This document shows, piece after piece, positions 17,835 through 29,178 of a DNA stretch of 64,000 nucleotides. Each line of letters begins with the position of its first letter. Position 1 is the stretch's first letter. The DNA lies in the NCBI RefSeq assembly GCF_024662235.1, contig NZ_CP096276.1:4402001-4466000 (forward strand), read 5' to 3'. Source of the DNA: Pimelobacter simplex (lineage in GTDB: Bacteria; Actinomycetota; Actinomycetes; Propionibacteriales; Nocardioidaceae). Under the pieces are notes generated by a model that was not told the origin of the DNA, did not search any database, and saw only the letters and a list, made by a program, of their open reading frames with translations. A program made the translations under genes and the position numbers.

Positions 17835-19022
17835 TCAGTCGAGCAGCGCGACGACCGTGCCCGCCGCGACGGTCCGGCCGCCCTCACGGACGGCGAACCC
17901 GAGCCCGACCTCCATCGCGACCGGCTTGCCGAGCTCGACGACGACCTCGACGGTGTCGCCCGGCGCGACGACGGCGACCTCCCCCAGGTCCATCCCGCCC
18001 GACACGTCGGTCGTGCGGAAGTAGAACTGCGGGCGGTAGTCCGCCGCGAACGGCGTGTGCCGGCCACCCTCGGCCGTGCTCAGCGCGTGCAGGTTCGCCC
18101 GGAACCGGGCGTGCGGCGTGACCGAGCCGGGCGCGACCAGCACCTGGCCACGCCGGACCTCCTCACGTCGTACGCCGCGCAGGAGGATGGCCGCGTTGTC
18201 GCCGGCCTGGACCTCGTCCAGCGTCTTGCCGAACGTCTCCAGCCCGGTCGCCACGCTCGCGACCGTCGGACCGAGCCCGACGACCTCGACCGCCTCCCCC
18301 GCACGCAGCGAACCGCGCTCGACCGCGCCGGTGACGACCGTGCCGCGCCCACTGATGGTGAGCACGTTCTCGATCGGCATCAGGAACGGCTCCCCGAGCT
18401 CGCGCTCAGGGACCGGCACGTAGTCGTCGACCGCCTGGAGCAGGTCGCCGACCGACCGGGTCCAGCGCGGGTCGCCCTCGAGCGCCTTGAGCGCGGAGAC
18501 CCGCACCACGGGCACCTCGTCGCCGGGGAAGCCGTACTCGCTGAGCAGCTCGCGCATCTCGAGCTCGACCAGGTCGAGCAGCTCGTCGTCCTCGACGGCG
18601 TCCGACTTGTTGAGCGCGACGACGAGGTACGGCACCCCGACGCGCTGCGCCAGCAGCACGTGCTCGCGGGTCTGGGGCATGGTGCCCTCCTGCGCGGAGA
18701 CGACGAGGATCGCGGCGTCCACCTGGGCGGCGCCGGTGATCATGTTCTTCACGTAGTCGGCGTGCCCCGGCATGTCGACGTGGGCGTAGTGACGGGTCGC
18801 CGTCTCGTACTCCACGTGCGCGATGTTGATCGTGATCCCCCGCTGGACCTCCTCGGGAGCGCGGTCGATCCCGTCGAAGGCGACGAAGGTGTTCTGGGTC
18901 GGGTCGGCGTCGGCGAGCACCTTGGTGATCGCTGCGGTCAGCGTGGTCTTGCCGTGGTCGACGTGACCCATCGTCCCGATGTTGAGGTGCGGCTTGGTCC
19001 GCACGAACTGGCCCTTGGCCAT
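17835..19022 (-). CDS. tuf: Elongation factor Tu, divergent second copy
   Basis: 395 residues from the ATG at 19022 (site AAGGAAG). G1 GHVDHGKTT, the GITIN switch, G3 DMPGHAD and G4 NKSD are present, with all three EF-Tu domains (late [12 protein letters not shown] and [10 protein letters not shown]). It is a full translation factor delivering aminoacyl-tRNA, but it is not in a str operon: neighbours are a glycosyltransferase and a sirtuin. Two differences stand out. The usual Cys of DCPGHAD is Met. The usual RQ before VGVPY is QR, which places Arg at the position of E. coli Gln124, a kirromycin-resistance site. Streptomyces also carry such extra, divergent tuf genes. Confidence 0.93.
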   Translation of the reverse strand: MAKGQFVRTKPHLNIGTMGHVDHGKTTLTAAITKVLADADPTQNTFVAFDGIDRAPEEVQRGITINIAHVEYETATRHYAHVDMPGHADYVKNMITGAAQVDAAILVVSAQEGTMPQTREHVLLAQRVGVPYLVVALNKSDAVEDDELLDLVELEMRELLSEYGFPGDEVPVVRVSALKALEGDPRWTRSVGDLLQAVDDYVPVPERELGEPFLMPIENVLTISGRGTVVTGAVERGSLRAGEAVEVVGLGPTVASVATGLETFGKTLDEVQAGDNAAILLRGVRREEVRRGQVLVAPGSVTPHARFRANLHALSTAEGGRHTPFAADYRPQFYFRTTDVSGGMDLGEVAVVAPGDTVEVVVELGKPVAMEVGLGFAVREGGRTVAAGTVVALLD

Positions 19023-19111
19023 GGTGGTTCTGCTTCCTTGCTGGTGGTTCGTCGGCGTACGACGTGGGCGAGGGCGTGCCAGACCGCTCGCGCCCGGGAC
19101 CGGGTGGAACC

Positions 19112-19151
19112 GACCCTCCTCCTTCGGTCCCGCTGGGGCGGGAGGAGGGTC
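19112..19151 (-). promoter_or_regulatory. Strong hairpin in the leader region of tuf
   Basis: GACCCTCCTCC (19112-19122) and its exact complement GGAGGAGGGTC (19141-19151) form an 11-bp stem with an 18-base loop, about 90 bp upstream of the tuf start. No T-run follows on either strand. It may be a leader or attenuation structure for tuf, or a terminator of transcription coming from the glycosyltransferase gene. Confidence 0.45.
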
Positions 19152-19303
19152 AGCGTCGCGCGCCGGCGAGCGAGAACGACAGGTTCGCGGCACCGGCGCA
19201 GCGCGCTGCGACCGGCAGGACTGCCGGGAGCGCGGTGGTGGCGGCGAACATGCGGATCACGATAGGCAGCAACACCGCGGCGTTCCACCGGATTCCCGGC
19301 GGC

Positions 19304-20389
19304 TCAGCCGGCCAGGCCCTGGCGGCACCACGCGACGTTGGCGCGCAGCCGCTCGTCGTCCGGGCGTACGGCGAGCGCGCGCTCCGCGGCGGCCAGCCCC
19401 TCGTCGTACCGGCCGGTCCAGTAGGCGCTCACCGCGACCTCGTCCCAGGCGCGCCAGGTGTAGGTCGGGGCGTCGACGAACAGCGCCTCACCCCCGGGCA
19501 TGGGCAGCGCGGCTGCGGCCCGGGCATAGAGGAGCGCGACCTCGTAGCGCTCCCGGGCGCGCTCCAGGCGGGCCGCCTCGACGAGGGCCTCGGCCCGCCA
19601 GGGGCAGGCCTGGAACGCCGCCAGGAAGGCGTCGACGACCTGGTCGACCGGCGCACCGAGCCGCTCCCGCAGGCGGGCGGACTCGAACCGCGCGCACCAG
19701 CGCTCCTGGTCCCAGCCCGCGGGGTTGGCGATCCGCACCGCATAGGCCGCGAGCGCCCGCTCCGGCTCCCCGGCGTCGCGCCAGGACTGGGCGAGGTAGA
19801 ACTGCAGCCGCGGGGAGTCCGGGTCCACGCGCAGCGCCCGCTCGATGAGGGCGGCGTCCTTGCGGTAGGTGTCCGGGTCGCCGGCCCGGGCGCCGTCGTG
19901 CCGGACCAGCACGCCCGGTGCGTCGAGGGTGCCGAGCGCGGCGCCCGGCAGGTCGAGGTACTCGTGGATCGGTCCGTTCCACCGCCACGGGTCCTCCAGC
20001 CGGACCAGGCACAGCCGGGCATAGCGCGCGTCGCCGTACGCCACCGGGAGGTGGTAGCCCGACGCGGTCAGCGCGGGCCGGACCGGCGGCAGGTCGCGCA
20101 GCTGCTCGTCGGCGTCGATCCACAGGGCGTAGTCACCGGCGCCACGGTGGGCGCTGGCCCGGGCGAGGTCGAGCACCTCCTGCCGGTTGTGGCCGAAGTC
20201 GACCCACGGCCGCTCGACCAGCTCACCGGGGATCCCGGCCAGGGCCTCGCGGACGAGGTCCTGGGTGCCGTCGCTCGACCCGGTGTCGGCGACGACCCAC
20301 CAGTCCACGAAGGGACGCACGCTGTCGAGGCAGCGCCGGATCACGTGCGCCTCGTCCTTGACGATCATCATCAAGCCGATGCCCGGCAC
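19304..20389 (-). CDS. Family 2 glycosyltransferase fused to TPR-like repeats
   Basis: 361 residues. The N-terminus is GT2-like: IGLMMIVKDEAHVIRRCLDSV, in part, VVADTGSSDGTQDL, then YALWIDADEQL, whose DAD is the expected nucleotide-sugar/metal motif. The C-terminal half has TPR-like helices (LQFYLAQSWRDAGEPERALAAY and YDEGLAAAERALAVRPDDERL). Such GT2-TPR proteins modify proteins or surface glycans in actinobacteria; the acceptor is unknown. The neighbouring collagen-like surface protein, rich in Thr and encoded upstream on the same strand, would be a reasonable acceptor, but this is inference. Confidence 0.88.
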   Translation of the reverse strand: MPGIGLMMIVKDEAHVIRRCLDSVRPFVDWWVVADTGSSDGTQDLVREALAGIPGELVERPWVDFGHNRQEVLDLARASAHRGAGDYALWIDADEQLRDLPPVRPALTASGYHLPVAYGDARYARLCLVRLEDPWRWNGPIHEYLDLPGAALGTLDAPGVLVRHDGARAGDPDTYRKDAALIERALRVDPDSPRLQFYLAQSWRDAGEPERALAAYAVRIANPAGWDQERWCARFESARLRERLGAPVDQVVDAFLAAFQACPWRAEALVEAARLERARERYEVALLYARAAAALPMPGGEALFVDAPTYTWRAWDEVAVSAYWTGRYDEGLAAAERALAVRPDDERLRANVAWCRQGLAG

Positions 20390-20433
20390 GCGTGCTCCCT
20401 CCGTGGACCTGGTGGTTCGCTCTCCGCGGTGGG

Positions 20434-21438
20434 TCAGCCGACCCGGACGAGCTGCAGGCTCGCGCCGGTGCCAGTGTCGAGCGCCAGCGCGCCGAGCAGG
20501 CCGTAGGCCTCGACCGAGATCGTGTCACCCGCGGCGAGGGTCAGCACCGCAGAGCCGCCCCAGCTGCTGGTCGACACGACAGTCCCGTCGTCGAGCGAGG
20601 CCACGGGCGCACCGTTGAGTCGCGCCCGGACGCTCGCCAGCAACCCGGCGTTGCTCTGGACCCGGAACGACACCTGGTAGTCACCGGCCGTGGCGACCGT
20701 GAACTGGGTGCTCGTGCCGTCGACCACGACGTCGTGCGACGCGGTCGTGGTCGGGAACGGGATGCTCGTGCCGCCGAGCACGACCGCGATGACCCCGCCG
20801 GAGTTGTTCGCGTACGAGCCATAGGCGGGCGCGACGCCCGCGCCGTCGACGCCCGCGATGCCGGTCGGGCCGGTCGGGCCGGTCGGGCCGGTGGCACCCG
20901 TCGGGCCGGTCGCGCCGGTGGCGCCGTCGAAGCCGTCGTTGCCGTCGAAGCCGGTCGCGCCGGTGGCGCCGTCCGAGCCGTCCGTGCCGGTGGCGCCGGT
21001 CGCGCCGGTGGCACCCGTCGGGCCGATCGGGCCGGTGGCGCCGATCGCTCCGGTGGCGCCCTGGACGCCCTGGAGGCCGGTCGCCCCCGGGGTGCCGTTG
21101 GCACCGGTGGCGCCCTGAGCGCCGGTGGCACCGGTGGCGCCCCGCTCGCCCTGGGCACCGGGCACGCTGACGCCCGTCGTACCGATGCGCCACTTGATCT
21201 GGCGCTCGCCGGCCTGGCAGCGGCGCTCGGCGCCGTTGACCAGCCAGCGGCCGTTCTTCTGGACCAGGCGCAGCGCGCCGGTGTCCCGGTCGTAGCAACC
21301 GATGACCTGCTTGACCTTGGGCGCCGCCGACGCGACGTCGGCCGAGGCCGGGACGCTCGGGAGCAGCGTGGCCGCGGTCGTGGCCATGACGGAGACGGAG
21401 TAGAGGCCTACCTGGCGCCATTTCTTGTTCATCAGCAT
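20434..21438 (-). CDS. Secreted collagen-like (GXY-repeat) protein
   Basis: 334 residues from the ATG at 21438 (GAGGA site; a second ATG lies two codons on). A signal peptide ends near VPASA; next is a 50-residue domain with two cysteines ([14 protein letters not shown] and [12 protein letters not shown]). Residues 94-201 are 36 uninterrupted Gly-X-Y triplets, mostly GAT, GPT and GFD. Last comes a 130-residue all-beta domain ([14 protein letters not shown]) resembling the trimerising BclA/C1q-like heads. The layout predicts a trimeric surface fibre. Bacterial collagen-like proteins stabilise the triple helix without hydroxyproline, and Thr in the Y position may be glycosylated; a glycosyltransferase gene lies just downstream. 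Confidence 0.88.
   Translation of the reverse strand: MLMNKKWRQVGLYSVSVMATTAATLLPSVPASADVASAAPKVKQVIGCYDRDTGALRLVQKNGRWLVNGAERRCQAGERQIKWRIGTTGVSVPGAQGERGATGATGAQGATGANGTPGATGLQGVQGATGAIGATGPIGPTGATGATGATGTDGSDGATGATGFDGNDGFDGATGATGPTGATGPTGPTGPTGIAGVDGAGVAPAYGSYANNSGGVIAVVLGGTSIPFPTTTASHDVVVDGTSTQFTVATAGDYQVSFRVQSNAGLLASVRARLNGAPVASLDDGTVVSTSSWGGSAVLTLAAGDTISVEAYGLLGALALDTGTGASLQLVRVG
20836..21159 (-). repeat. Nine-base collagen triplet repeat
   Basis: This stretch encodes 36 Gly-X-Y triplets and therefore consists of imperfect tandem 9-bp units, such as GGCGCCACC variants. It is likely to vary in length between strains through slippage. Confidence 0.8.
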
Positions 21439-21492
21439 GAATTCCTCGGCGAAACGGACCCGGGAGCCTGGCCCTAGGGGGTGAGAACGCAG

Positions 21493-21514
21493 CGGGCAGC
21501 ACCGTCGCTGCCCG
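21493..21514. promoter_or_regulatory. Dyad in the divergent region between collagen-like and TPR lipoprotein genes
   Basis: CGGGCAGC and GCTGCCCG form an 8-bp perfect inverted repeat around a six-base centre. It lies in the 162-bp region between two divergent genes, about 55 bp from one start and 87 bp from the other. It is a candidate operator; nothing else is recognised in this region. Confidence 0.35.
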
Positions 21515-21600
21515 AGCGCCCCATCGGCGCCGGCCCGGCCGATCCGAGGAATCTGGCGAAGCCTTCTCAAGCGGGACCGGGTCCCGCCGATGAGGCGGAC

Positions 21601-22188
21601 GTGCCCGCACTCGTCTCGCTCGTCCCCCGTCCCTCCCGCGCCCTGGTCGCCCTGGCCCTGGCCGGCACGGTGCTGCTCGCCGGCTGCGGCGGCGGGGGCG
21701 ACGAGGACAAGGACAGCCGCCCGGCGGCGAGCGCCACCACGGCCACGGCCGACACCCTGGTCGCGACCGGCGTGGAGCAGCTGGCCGCGAAGGACGTCGA
21801 CGGTGCGCGCCGCTCCTTCCAGGCCGCGGTCGCGCTGGAGCCCGAGCACGCCCGGGCCCACTACAACCTCGGCTACCTCGCGCAGACCCAGGACCGCGAC
21901 GACGCCACCGCGATCGAGGAGTACCAGCAGGCGATCGCCGCCGACCCCGAGCTCGCGCCGGCCCTCTACAACCTGGCGCTGCTCACCGAGCCGGCCGACC
22001 TCGAGGCCTCCGTCGACCTCTACCGCCGGGTCCTGGAGGTCGCACCGGAGGACGCGCCGGCGTACCTGCGGCTGGGCTACGCCCTGCGCCACCTCGGGCA
22101 CGAGGCCGAGGCGAAGAAGGCGCTCGCCCGCGGGATCGAGCTCGACCCCGCGCTGAAGGACGTCCCTCCGCCGTCGTACGGCGGCTGA
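21601..22188 (+). CDS. TPR-repeat lipoprotein
   Basis: 195 residues from the GTG at 21601, chosen because GAGG precedes it and it places a normal signal sequence ([16 protein letters not shown]) at the N-terminus; the frame is open 40 codons further up. After the lipobox cysteine and an acidic linker come about three TPR units ([36 protein letters not shown] and [20 protein letters not shown]). It is probably a membrane-anchored scaffold facing outward. It is divergent from the collagen-like gene. Confidence 0.85.
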   Translation: MPALVSLVPRPSRALVALALAGTVLLAGCGGGGDEDKDSRPAASATTATADTLVATGVEQLAAKDVDGARRSFQAAVALEPEHARAHYNLGYLAQTQDRDDATAIEEYQQAIAADPELAPALYNLALLTEPADLEASVDLYRRVLEVAPEDAPAYLRLGYALRHLGHEAEAKKALARGIELDPALKDVPPPSYGG

Positions 22189-22275
22189 ACCAGCACCATC
22201 CCCAGGACGACGAGGCGCCGCCTCCCCTAGGGTGGTCGTGACGAGTCGGCGGGTTCCAGACCTCTGGGAGGTCCA

Positions 22276-22911
22276 GTGTCGTTGCAGGTCCACGAGCGAA
22301 GGTTCCGGGTGCCGGTCGAGCACCGGTTCCTCGGCCTCGACAAGCGATCGTTCCCCTTCGCGTTCTTCGTGATCGCGGTCTTCCTCCTCTCGACCGTGGC
22401 GATCCCCCTCGTCGACAAGGCGATCGACTGGGACGACCCGGTCCGGGCCGGCGACGAGCTGGCCCTGACCGCGACGATCGGGTTCACACCGACCACCGGC
22501 TGGGAGATCGAGTCCGGCTTCCGGGCTCCCGCGAGCGGCACCCCCGGCCAGAGCGGCCCGGCCGCGGTCACCAGCGGCGGCGTCACCTTCTCCGCCGTCC
22601 CGGACAAGTTCGACGGCACCCCCGCGGCGCTGCTGAAGCAGATCCAGAAGGTCACCAGCGCGACCGACGACCCGACCTTCCGCGTCGACGACGACCCCAC
22701 CACCCTGACGACCTCCTCCGGCGAGGTCGGCGTCCTGCAGACCTACAGCAGCGTGCGTGGCGACGGCCTGATCGCGGCCTTCGTCATCGACGGCACCGGC
22801 ATCAAGGTCACCGCCTACGGACCGCCCGCCCAGATGAAGACCGCCGTCTCCGACATCCACGCCATGATCACCAGCATCCGCAGCACCGGTTCCGAGGGGA
22901 GCGGCTCGTGA
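22276..22911 (+). CDS. Hypothetical membrane protein
   Basis: 211 residues from a GTG at 22276 with GGAGG close upstream. One transmembrane helix (about 27-47: [20 protein letters not shown]) follows a basic cytoplasmic start. The outer part of 160 residues has a folded, non-repetitive sequence including [19 protein letters not shown] and no known motif. The stop overlaps the start of the PrsW-like gene (GTGA), so the two are translationally coupled and probably work together, perhaps as substrate or partner of that protease. Confidence 0.75.
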   Translation: MSLQVHERRFRVPVEHRFLGLDKRSFPFAFFVIAVFLLSTVAIPLVDKAIDWDDPVRAGDELALTATIGFTPTTGWEIESGFRAPASGTPGQSGPAAVTSGGVTFSAVPDKFDGTPAALLKQIQKVTSATDDPTFRVDDDPTTLTTSSGEVGVLQTYSSVRGDGLIAAFVIDGTGIKVTAYGPPAQMKTAVSDIHAMITSIRSTGSEGSGS

Positions 22912-24113
22912 GCACCGACGCCGACCAGCGCCGTACCGAGGCGCTCGAGACCTCCGCCTGGGGCGAGCGGTTCACCTTCTTCCAGCCCCAGAACCTCTGC
23001 TTCTGGGTCTTCCTCGCCCTCACCGGCGTCGGTCTCGTCCACGTCTGGTCGTACTTCGGCCCCAAGGCCGGCTTCTACGCCGAGGCCTTCGTCGTCGCCG
23101 CGATCCTCTGCGGCCTGTGCGGGGCGGCCTGGGTGTGGTGGTTCCACCACATCGACCGCTGGGAGCGCCAGCCGCGCGGCCTGGTCGTCGCCGCCCTGAT
23201 CTGGGGCGCGGTCCCGGCGACGTTCGGGTTCGCGATCACCGTCAACGGCGCCATGCTCAGCATCTACCCCAAGCTGTTCGGGCAGGAGTGGAGCGCCGAC
23301 TGGGCGGCCGGCCTGACCGCGCCCTTCACCGAGGAAGCCGCCAAGCTCTGCGGCTTCCTGCTCATCATGGGCCTGGCGCCGCGCCTGGTCCGCACCGCCA
23401 ACGACGGACTGATCATCGGCGCCTTCGTCGGGCTCGGGTTCGCGGTCTTCGAGGACTTCCTCTACGCCGCCAACAGCACCGCCACCGCCTTCGGCACCGA
23501 CCCGGTCGGCAACGCGGTCCAGATGTCCTTCACCCGCATCGCCTTCAGCTTCGTGTCCCACCCGCTCTTCAGCGCGCTGGTCTGCAGCGGTGCGATCTAC
23601 CTGATGGGCACGGCCGCCCAGCCCCGCAGGATCGGTCGCGGCATCGCCCTGGTCGTCGCCGGGATGTTCCTGCACTTCACCTGGGACGACGCCGGCGGCC
23701 TCGGCAACGGCAGCGGCCTCCAGACGTTCGCCGTGATGGCCGGCTCGATCATCCTGGCGATGGTCCTCCTGCGCTGGGCCTTCCGCGCCGCCGCGCCGCG
23801 CGAGCACCAGTTCATCCGCGACATCCTCGCCCCCGAGGTCGCGGCCGGCGTGGTCAGCGACGCCGAGATCGAGGCCGTCGTCGACAAGCGCCAGCGCAAG
23901 GCCTACCGCAAGGCCGCCCCGAACCACCACGCCCGCCGGGCCCGCAAGCACCTGCGCCACGCCGTCCTCGACCTCACCCACGACATCGCCTCGGCCCACC
24001 ACGGCAATGCCGACACCGGTGCCGTCGACCAGGCCCGCGCCGAGGTCGTCCGCCTGCGAGCGCTCGCCGAACCGGATCAGCCCGCCGCGGGCACCCTCCA
24101 GCCGACCCGGTGA
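22908..24113 (+). CDS. PrsW-family intramembrane metalloprotease
   Basis: 401 residues with about eight hydrophobic segments. The family motifs are present: TEEAAK (glutamate pair in a helix), [17 protein letters not shown] and HFTWDD, which supply the likely metal-binding His and Glu residues. PrsW proteins cleave membrane proteins such as anti-sigma factors. A long charged C-terminal tail ([20 protein letters not shown]) is cytoplasmic. The coupled upstream membrane protein is a possible substrate or partner. The 3' end overlaps the convergent response-regulator gene by 37 bp. Confidence 0.88.
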   Translation: MSTDADQRRTEALETSAWGERFTFFQPQNLCFWVFLALTGVGLVHVWSYFGPKAGFYAEAFVVAAILCGLCGAAWVWWFHHIDRWERQPRGLVVAALIWGAVPATFGFAITVNGAMLSIYPKLFGQEWSADWAAGLTAPFTEEAAKLCGFLLIMGLAPRLVRTANDGLIIGAFVGLGFAVFEDFLYAANSTATAFGTDPVGNAVQMSFTRIAFSFVSHPLFSALVCSGAIYLMGTAAQPRRIGRGIALVVAGMFLHFTWDDAGGLGNGSGLQTFAVMAGSIILAMVLLRWAFRAAAPREHQFIRDILAPEVAAGVVSDAEIEAVVDKRQRKAYRKAAPNHHARRARKHLRHAVLDLTHDIASAHHGNADTGAVDQARAEVVRLRALAEPDQPAAGTLQPTR

Positions 24114-24760
24114 GCGGCGCCGACCGCCGCGATCTGCGAGCACAGCTCGAGCTTGGCCAGGATCGACTTCACCTGGCTGCGCACCGTCGCCGGTGAGACC
24201 ACGCCGGCCCGGGCGATCTCGCCCACCGGGTCACCCCGCATCAACGCCCCCAGGACGGCGGCTTCCCGCGGCGTGAGCCGCGCCAGCCGGCGCCGGATCT
24301 CGCCGGTCTCGGCGTCCTCGCGGCGCGCGAGCTCGACCAGCGCGGCTCGCTCGGCCGCGGGGATCAGCGGTTGTCCGCCGCTGACCCGGTGCACCGACGC
24401 GAGCACCCGGTCCAGCGGCCAGCTCTTGGGCACGACCCCGGCGGCGCCGTGGCGCAGGCACTCCCCCCAGCACGCGCGGTCCGGGCTCCCCGTGAGCACC
24501 AGGACCCGGACGCCGGCGGCGCGCAGCGGGCCGACCAGCCGCAGGCCGTCACCGAACGGCCCGAGCCAGCGATCCAGCAGCGCCACCTGGGTGCCACCGC
24601 GGACGGCCTGGTTCAGCACGGTCGCCGTCGAGGCCCGCGGGTCGCCCACGTCGACCAGCCGGACGGCGTACCCCTGGGCCTGCAGGGCGAGCCCGACCGC
24701 CTCGGCGAACAGCACGTGGTGGTCGATGATCGCGAGGCGTGGTGCGGTCGATGTCCCCAT
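24077..24760 (-). CDS. LuxR-family response regulator (degenerate receiver domain)
   Basis: 227 residues from the ATG at 24760 (GGGAGGGCGAC before it). The first 120 residues follow a receiver fold: LAIIDHHVLFAEAVGLAL at the start, ALLDRWLGPFGDG where the phosphorylated Asp would be (LLDRW keeps an Asp), VLVLTGS and the late Lys in GVVPKSW. The C-terminus is a LuxR helix-turn-helix (LTPREAAVLGALMRGDPVGE, then SPATVRSQVKSILAKL). No sensor kinase is next to it. It is divergent from the lipoate-ligase gene, with a good dyad between them. Confidence 0.88.
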   Translation of the reverse strand: MGTSTAPRLAIIDHHVLFAEAVGLALQAQGYAVRLVDVGDPRASTATVLNQAVRGGTQVALLDRWLGPFGDGLRLVGPLRAAGVRVLVLTGSPDRACWGECLRHGAAGVVPKSWPLDRVLASVHRVSGGQPLIPAAERAALVELARREDAETGEIRRRLARLTPREAAVLGALMRGDPVGEIARAGVVSPATVRSQVKSILAKLELCSQIAAVGAAHRVGWRVPAAG

Positions 24761-24806
24761 GTCGCCCTCCCTGACGAGCAGAGGCGGTGAGGCTAGACGT
24801 CGCGCT

Positions 24807-24834
24807 TTCACAACCGCGGGTGGGCCGTTGTGAA
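24807..24834. promoter_or_regulatory. Dyad between response regulator and lipoate ligase genes
   Basis: TTCACAAC (24807-24814) and GTTGTGAA (24827-24834) are exact complements with a 12-base spacer, midway between the two divergent starts. This is a candidate operator for the adjacent response regulator or another factor. Confidence 0.45.
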
Positions 24835-24856
24835 TTGCTCGGGCACAATCCGGAGC

Positions 24857-25519
24857 GTGCTGCTGCGCAAGATCACGGGCTCGATCGCGGACTTCCACGC
24901 CCGCCCGATCCCCGAGGACCTGACCGAGGCCGAGGCCTGGTCCTTCACCCCCGACCACCCCGCGCTCGTCCTGGGCAGCGCCCAGGACCACACCGTCGCC
25001 GACGCGGACGCCACCGCGGCGGCCGGCGTCGACGTCGTACGGCGGCGCAGCGGCGGCGGCGCCGTCTACGTCGACCCGGCCCGGAGCGTGTGGCTCGACG
25101 TCGTCGTGCCCCGCCACGACCCGCGGTGGAGCGACGACGTCCGGACGTCCGTCTACTGGCTCGGCGAGGCCTGGCAGCGCGCGCTCGCGACGCTCGGCGT
25201 GACGACCGAGCTCTACCGCGGCGGTCTCGAGCAGACGCCGTGGGGCCGGCTCGTCTGCTTCGCCGCGCTGGGGCCCGGCGAGGTCCTCGTCGACGGCCGC
25301 AAGCTGGTCGGCATCTCGCAGCGCCGGACCCGCGCCGGGGCGCGCTTCCAGTGCATCGCCTACGAGCAGTGGGACCCCTACGACGTGCTCGACCTGGTCG
25401 CCCTCGACGCCGACGAGCGGCGCCGCGCGGGCGCCGATCTCGCCGGCCGAGCCACCGGTCTCGGGCCGCACCTGGCCGCGCTCCGGGACGCCATCGAGAG
25501 CGAGCTGCTAGGCACCTGA
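24857..25519 (+). CDS. lplA: Lipoate-protein ligase A family protein
   Basis: 220 residues from the GTG at 24857. A CACAAT -10-like box ends seven bases before it, suggesting a leaderless message, and an alternative GTG lies at 24830. The family motifs RRRSGGGAVYVD (substrate loop) and the Lys-containing DGRKLVGISQRR are present. It is shorter than E. coli LplA and lacks the C-terminal accessory domain, like many single-domain ligases or octanoyltransferases. The enzyme would attach lipoate or octanoate to lipoyl domains; the E2 encoded at 29179 has such a domain, which fits its place in this locus. Confidence 0.88.
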   Translation: MLLRKITGSIADFHARPIPEDLTEAEAWSFTPDHPALVLGSAQDHTVADADATAAAGVDVVRRRSGGGAVYVDPARSVWLDVVVPRHDPRWSDDVRTSVYWLGEAWQRALATLGVTTELYRGGLEQTPWGRLVCFAALGPGEVLVDGRKLVGISQRRTRAGARFQCIAYEQWDPYDVLDLVALDADERRRAGADLAGRATGLGPHLAALRDAIESELLGT

Positions 25520-25520
25520 T

Positions 25521-25539
25521 CCATGCACTGAGAGCATGG
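25521..25539. promoter_or_regulatory. LysR-type palindrome before the lysR gene
   Basis: CCATGC and GCATGG flank seven bases, immediately upstream of the LysR start at 25544. LysR proteins commonly autoregulate from such imperfect dyads at their own promoter. Confidence 0.4.
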
Positions 25540-25543
25540 GCCC

Positions 25544-26434
25544 ATGGAGCTCGAGACGATCCGTGCATTCCTCGCCGTGGCCGACGGCCACACGGTCACC
25601 GAGACGGCCGAGCGCGTCCACCGCACCCAGCCCGCGGTCTCCCGGGCCCTGGCCCGTCTCGAGCGCGAGGTCGGAACGCCGCTCTTCCAGCGGGTCGGAC
25701 GCGGGCTGACCCTCACCCCGGCGGGCCGGGAGCTCGCCCGGCACGCCCGCGAGGCGGTCGACGCCTACGAGCGCGGCCTGCGGTCGGTCCAGGACCTCAC
25801 CGCCCCCGACGCCGGCTTCGTCCCCGTCGCCTTCCTGCACACCCTCGGCACCTGGCTCGTGCCCGAGCTGATCCGCAGCTTCCACGTCGCCCGGCCGCAC
25901 GTGCGTTTCGACCTGCGCCAGCACGGCGACGCGGGCCTGGTCGACGACCTGCTCGGCGGCATGGTCGACCTCGCGGTCACCGGCGACCGGCCCGAGCACC
26001 CCCAGCTCGACAGCCGGCGGCTGTTCCTCGAGCCGCTCCGGCTCGTCGTCCCGCCCGACCACCGCCTCGCCGGACGCCGTACGGCGCGGCTGCGCGACGT
26101 CGCGAACGAGCAGTTCATCGTGCTGCGGCCCGGCTTCAGCCTCCGCGCCGTCACCGAGGACCTCTGCGCCCAGGCCGGCTTCGCGCCCCGGATCGGGTTC
26201 GAGGGCGAGGAGGTCGAGACCCTCCGCGGGCTCGTCTCGGCCGGCCTGGGCGTCGCGCTGCTGCCCGAGCCACGCAGCACGGCGGCGCCCACGACGCCGT
26301 ACCTGCGGGTCAGCGACGTCAACGCCGCGCGCGAGATCGGCCTGGCCTGGGTCAAGGGCCGCACGCTGCCGGCGGCGTCGGCCGACTTCCGCACCCACAC
26401 GCTCCGGACGAGCCGCAAGATCCATGCGCTCTGA
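25544..26434 (+). CDS. LysR family transcriptional regulator
   Basis: 296 residues. The N-terminal winged helix has METR-like ELETIRAFLAVADGHTVTET, then RTQPAVSRALARLEREVGTP and LFQRVGRGLTLTPAGREL, the LysR signature. The effector domain follows, with the hinge near residue 90 and late GFEGEEVETLRGLVSAGLGV. The start falls within a CATGGGCCCATG palindrome. It is co-directional with, and 90 bp before, aceE, so pyruvate dehydrogenase is a possible target; LysR targets are also often divergent, and here the other neighbour is the lipoate ligase. Confidence 0.93.
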   Translation: MELETIRAFLAVADGHTVTETAERVHRTQPAVSRALARLEREVGTPLFQRVGRGLTLTPAGRELARHAREAVDAYERGLRSVQDLTAPDAGFVPVAFLHTLGTWLVPELIRSFHVARPHVRFDLRQHGDAGLVDDLLGGMVDLAVTGDRPEHPQLDSRRLFLEPLRLVVPPDHRLAGRRTARLRDVANEQFIVLRPGFSLRAVTEDLCAQAGFAPRIGFEGEEVETLRGLVSAGLGVALLPEPRSTAAPTTPYLRVSDVNAAREIGLAWVKGRTLPAASADFRTHTLRTSRKIHAL

Positions 26435-26439
26435 TCATT

Positions 26440-26453
26440 GTTTGGTCGCAAAC
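26440..26453. promoter_or_regulatory. Palindrome upstream of aceE
   Basis: GTTTG and CAAAC flank GTCG, 72 bp before the aceE start. This A/T-rich dyad stands out in very GC-rich surroundings and probably lies in the aceE promoter. The factor is unknown; the LysR and GAF-LuxR proteins encoded in the locus are candidates. Confidence 0.4.
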
Positions 26454-26524
26454 TAGGCATTGGACGCATGAAGATTCCCGGCTGAGGATGGTGCCGCCCG
26501 CACCATCGACCGACAGGACCCGGG

Positions 26525-29167
<2,643 letters not shown>

Positions 29168-29178
29168 GGACAGCAACG

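Noticed and set aside
19101..19125. Plus-strand sequence GGGTGGAACCGAC followed by a hairpin, resembling a T-box riboswitch core
   Set aside because: No stem I or specifier loop is seen upstream, which would lie inside antisense tuf, and there is no plus-strand gene downstream to regulate.
20836..21159. Regular 9-bp units that could be taken for a CRISPR-like or minisatellite array
   Set aside because: They encode in-frame Gly-X-Y triplets; there are no spacers.
21439..22860. N-terminal extension of the collagen-like frame to 22860
   Set aside because: It is antisense to the TPR lipoprotein and the membrane protein; the signal peptide at 21438 fixes the start.
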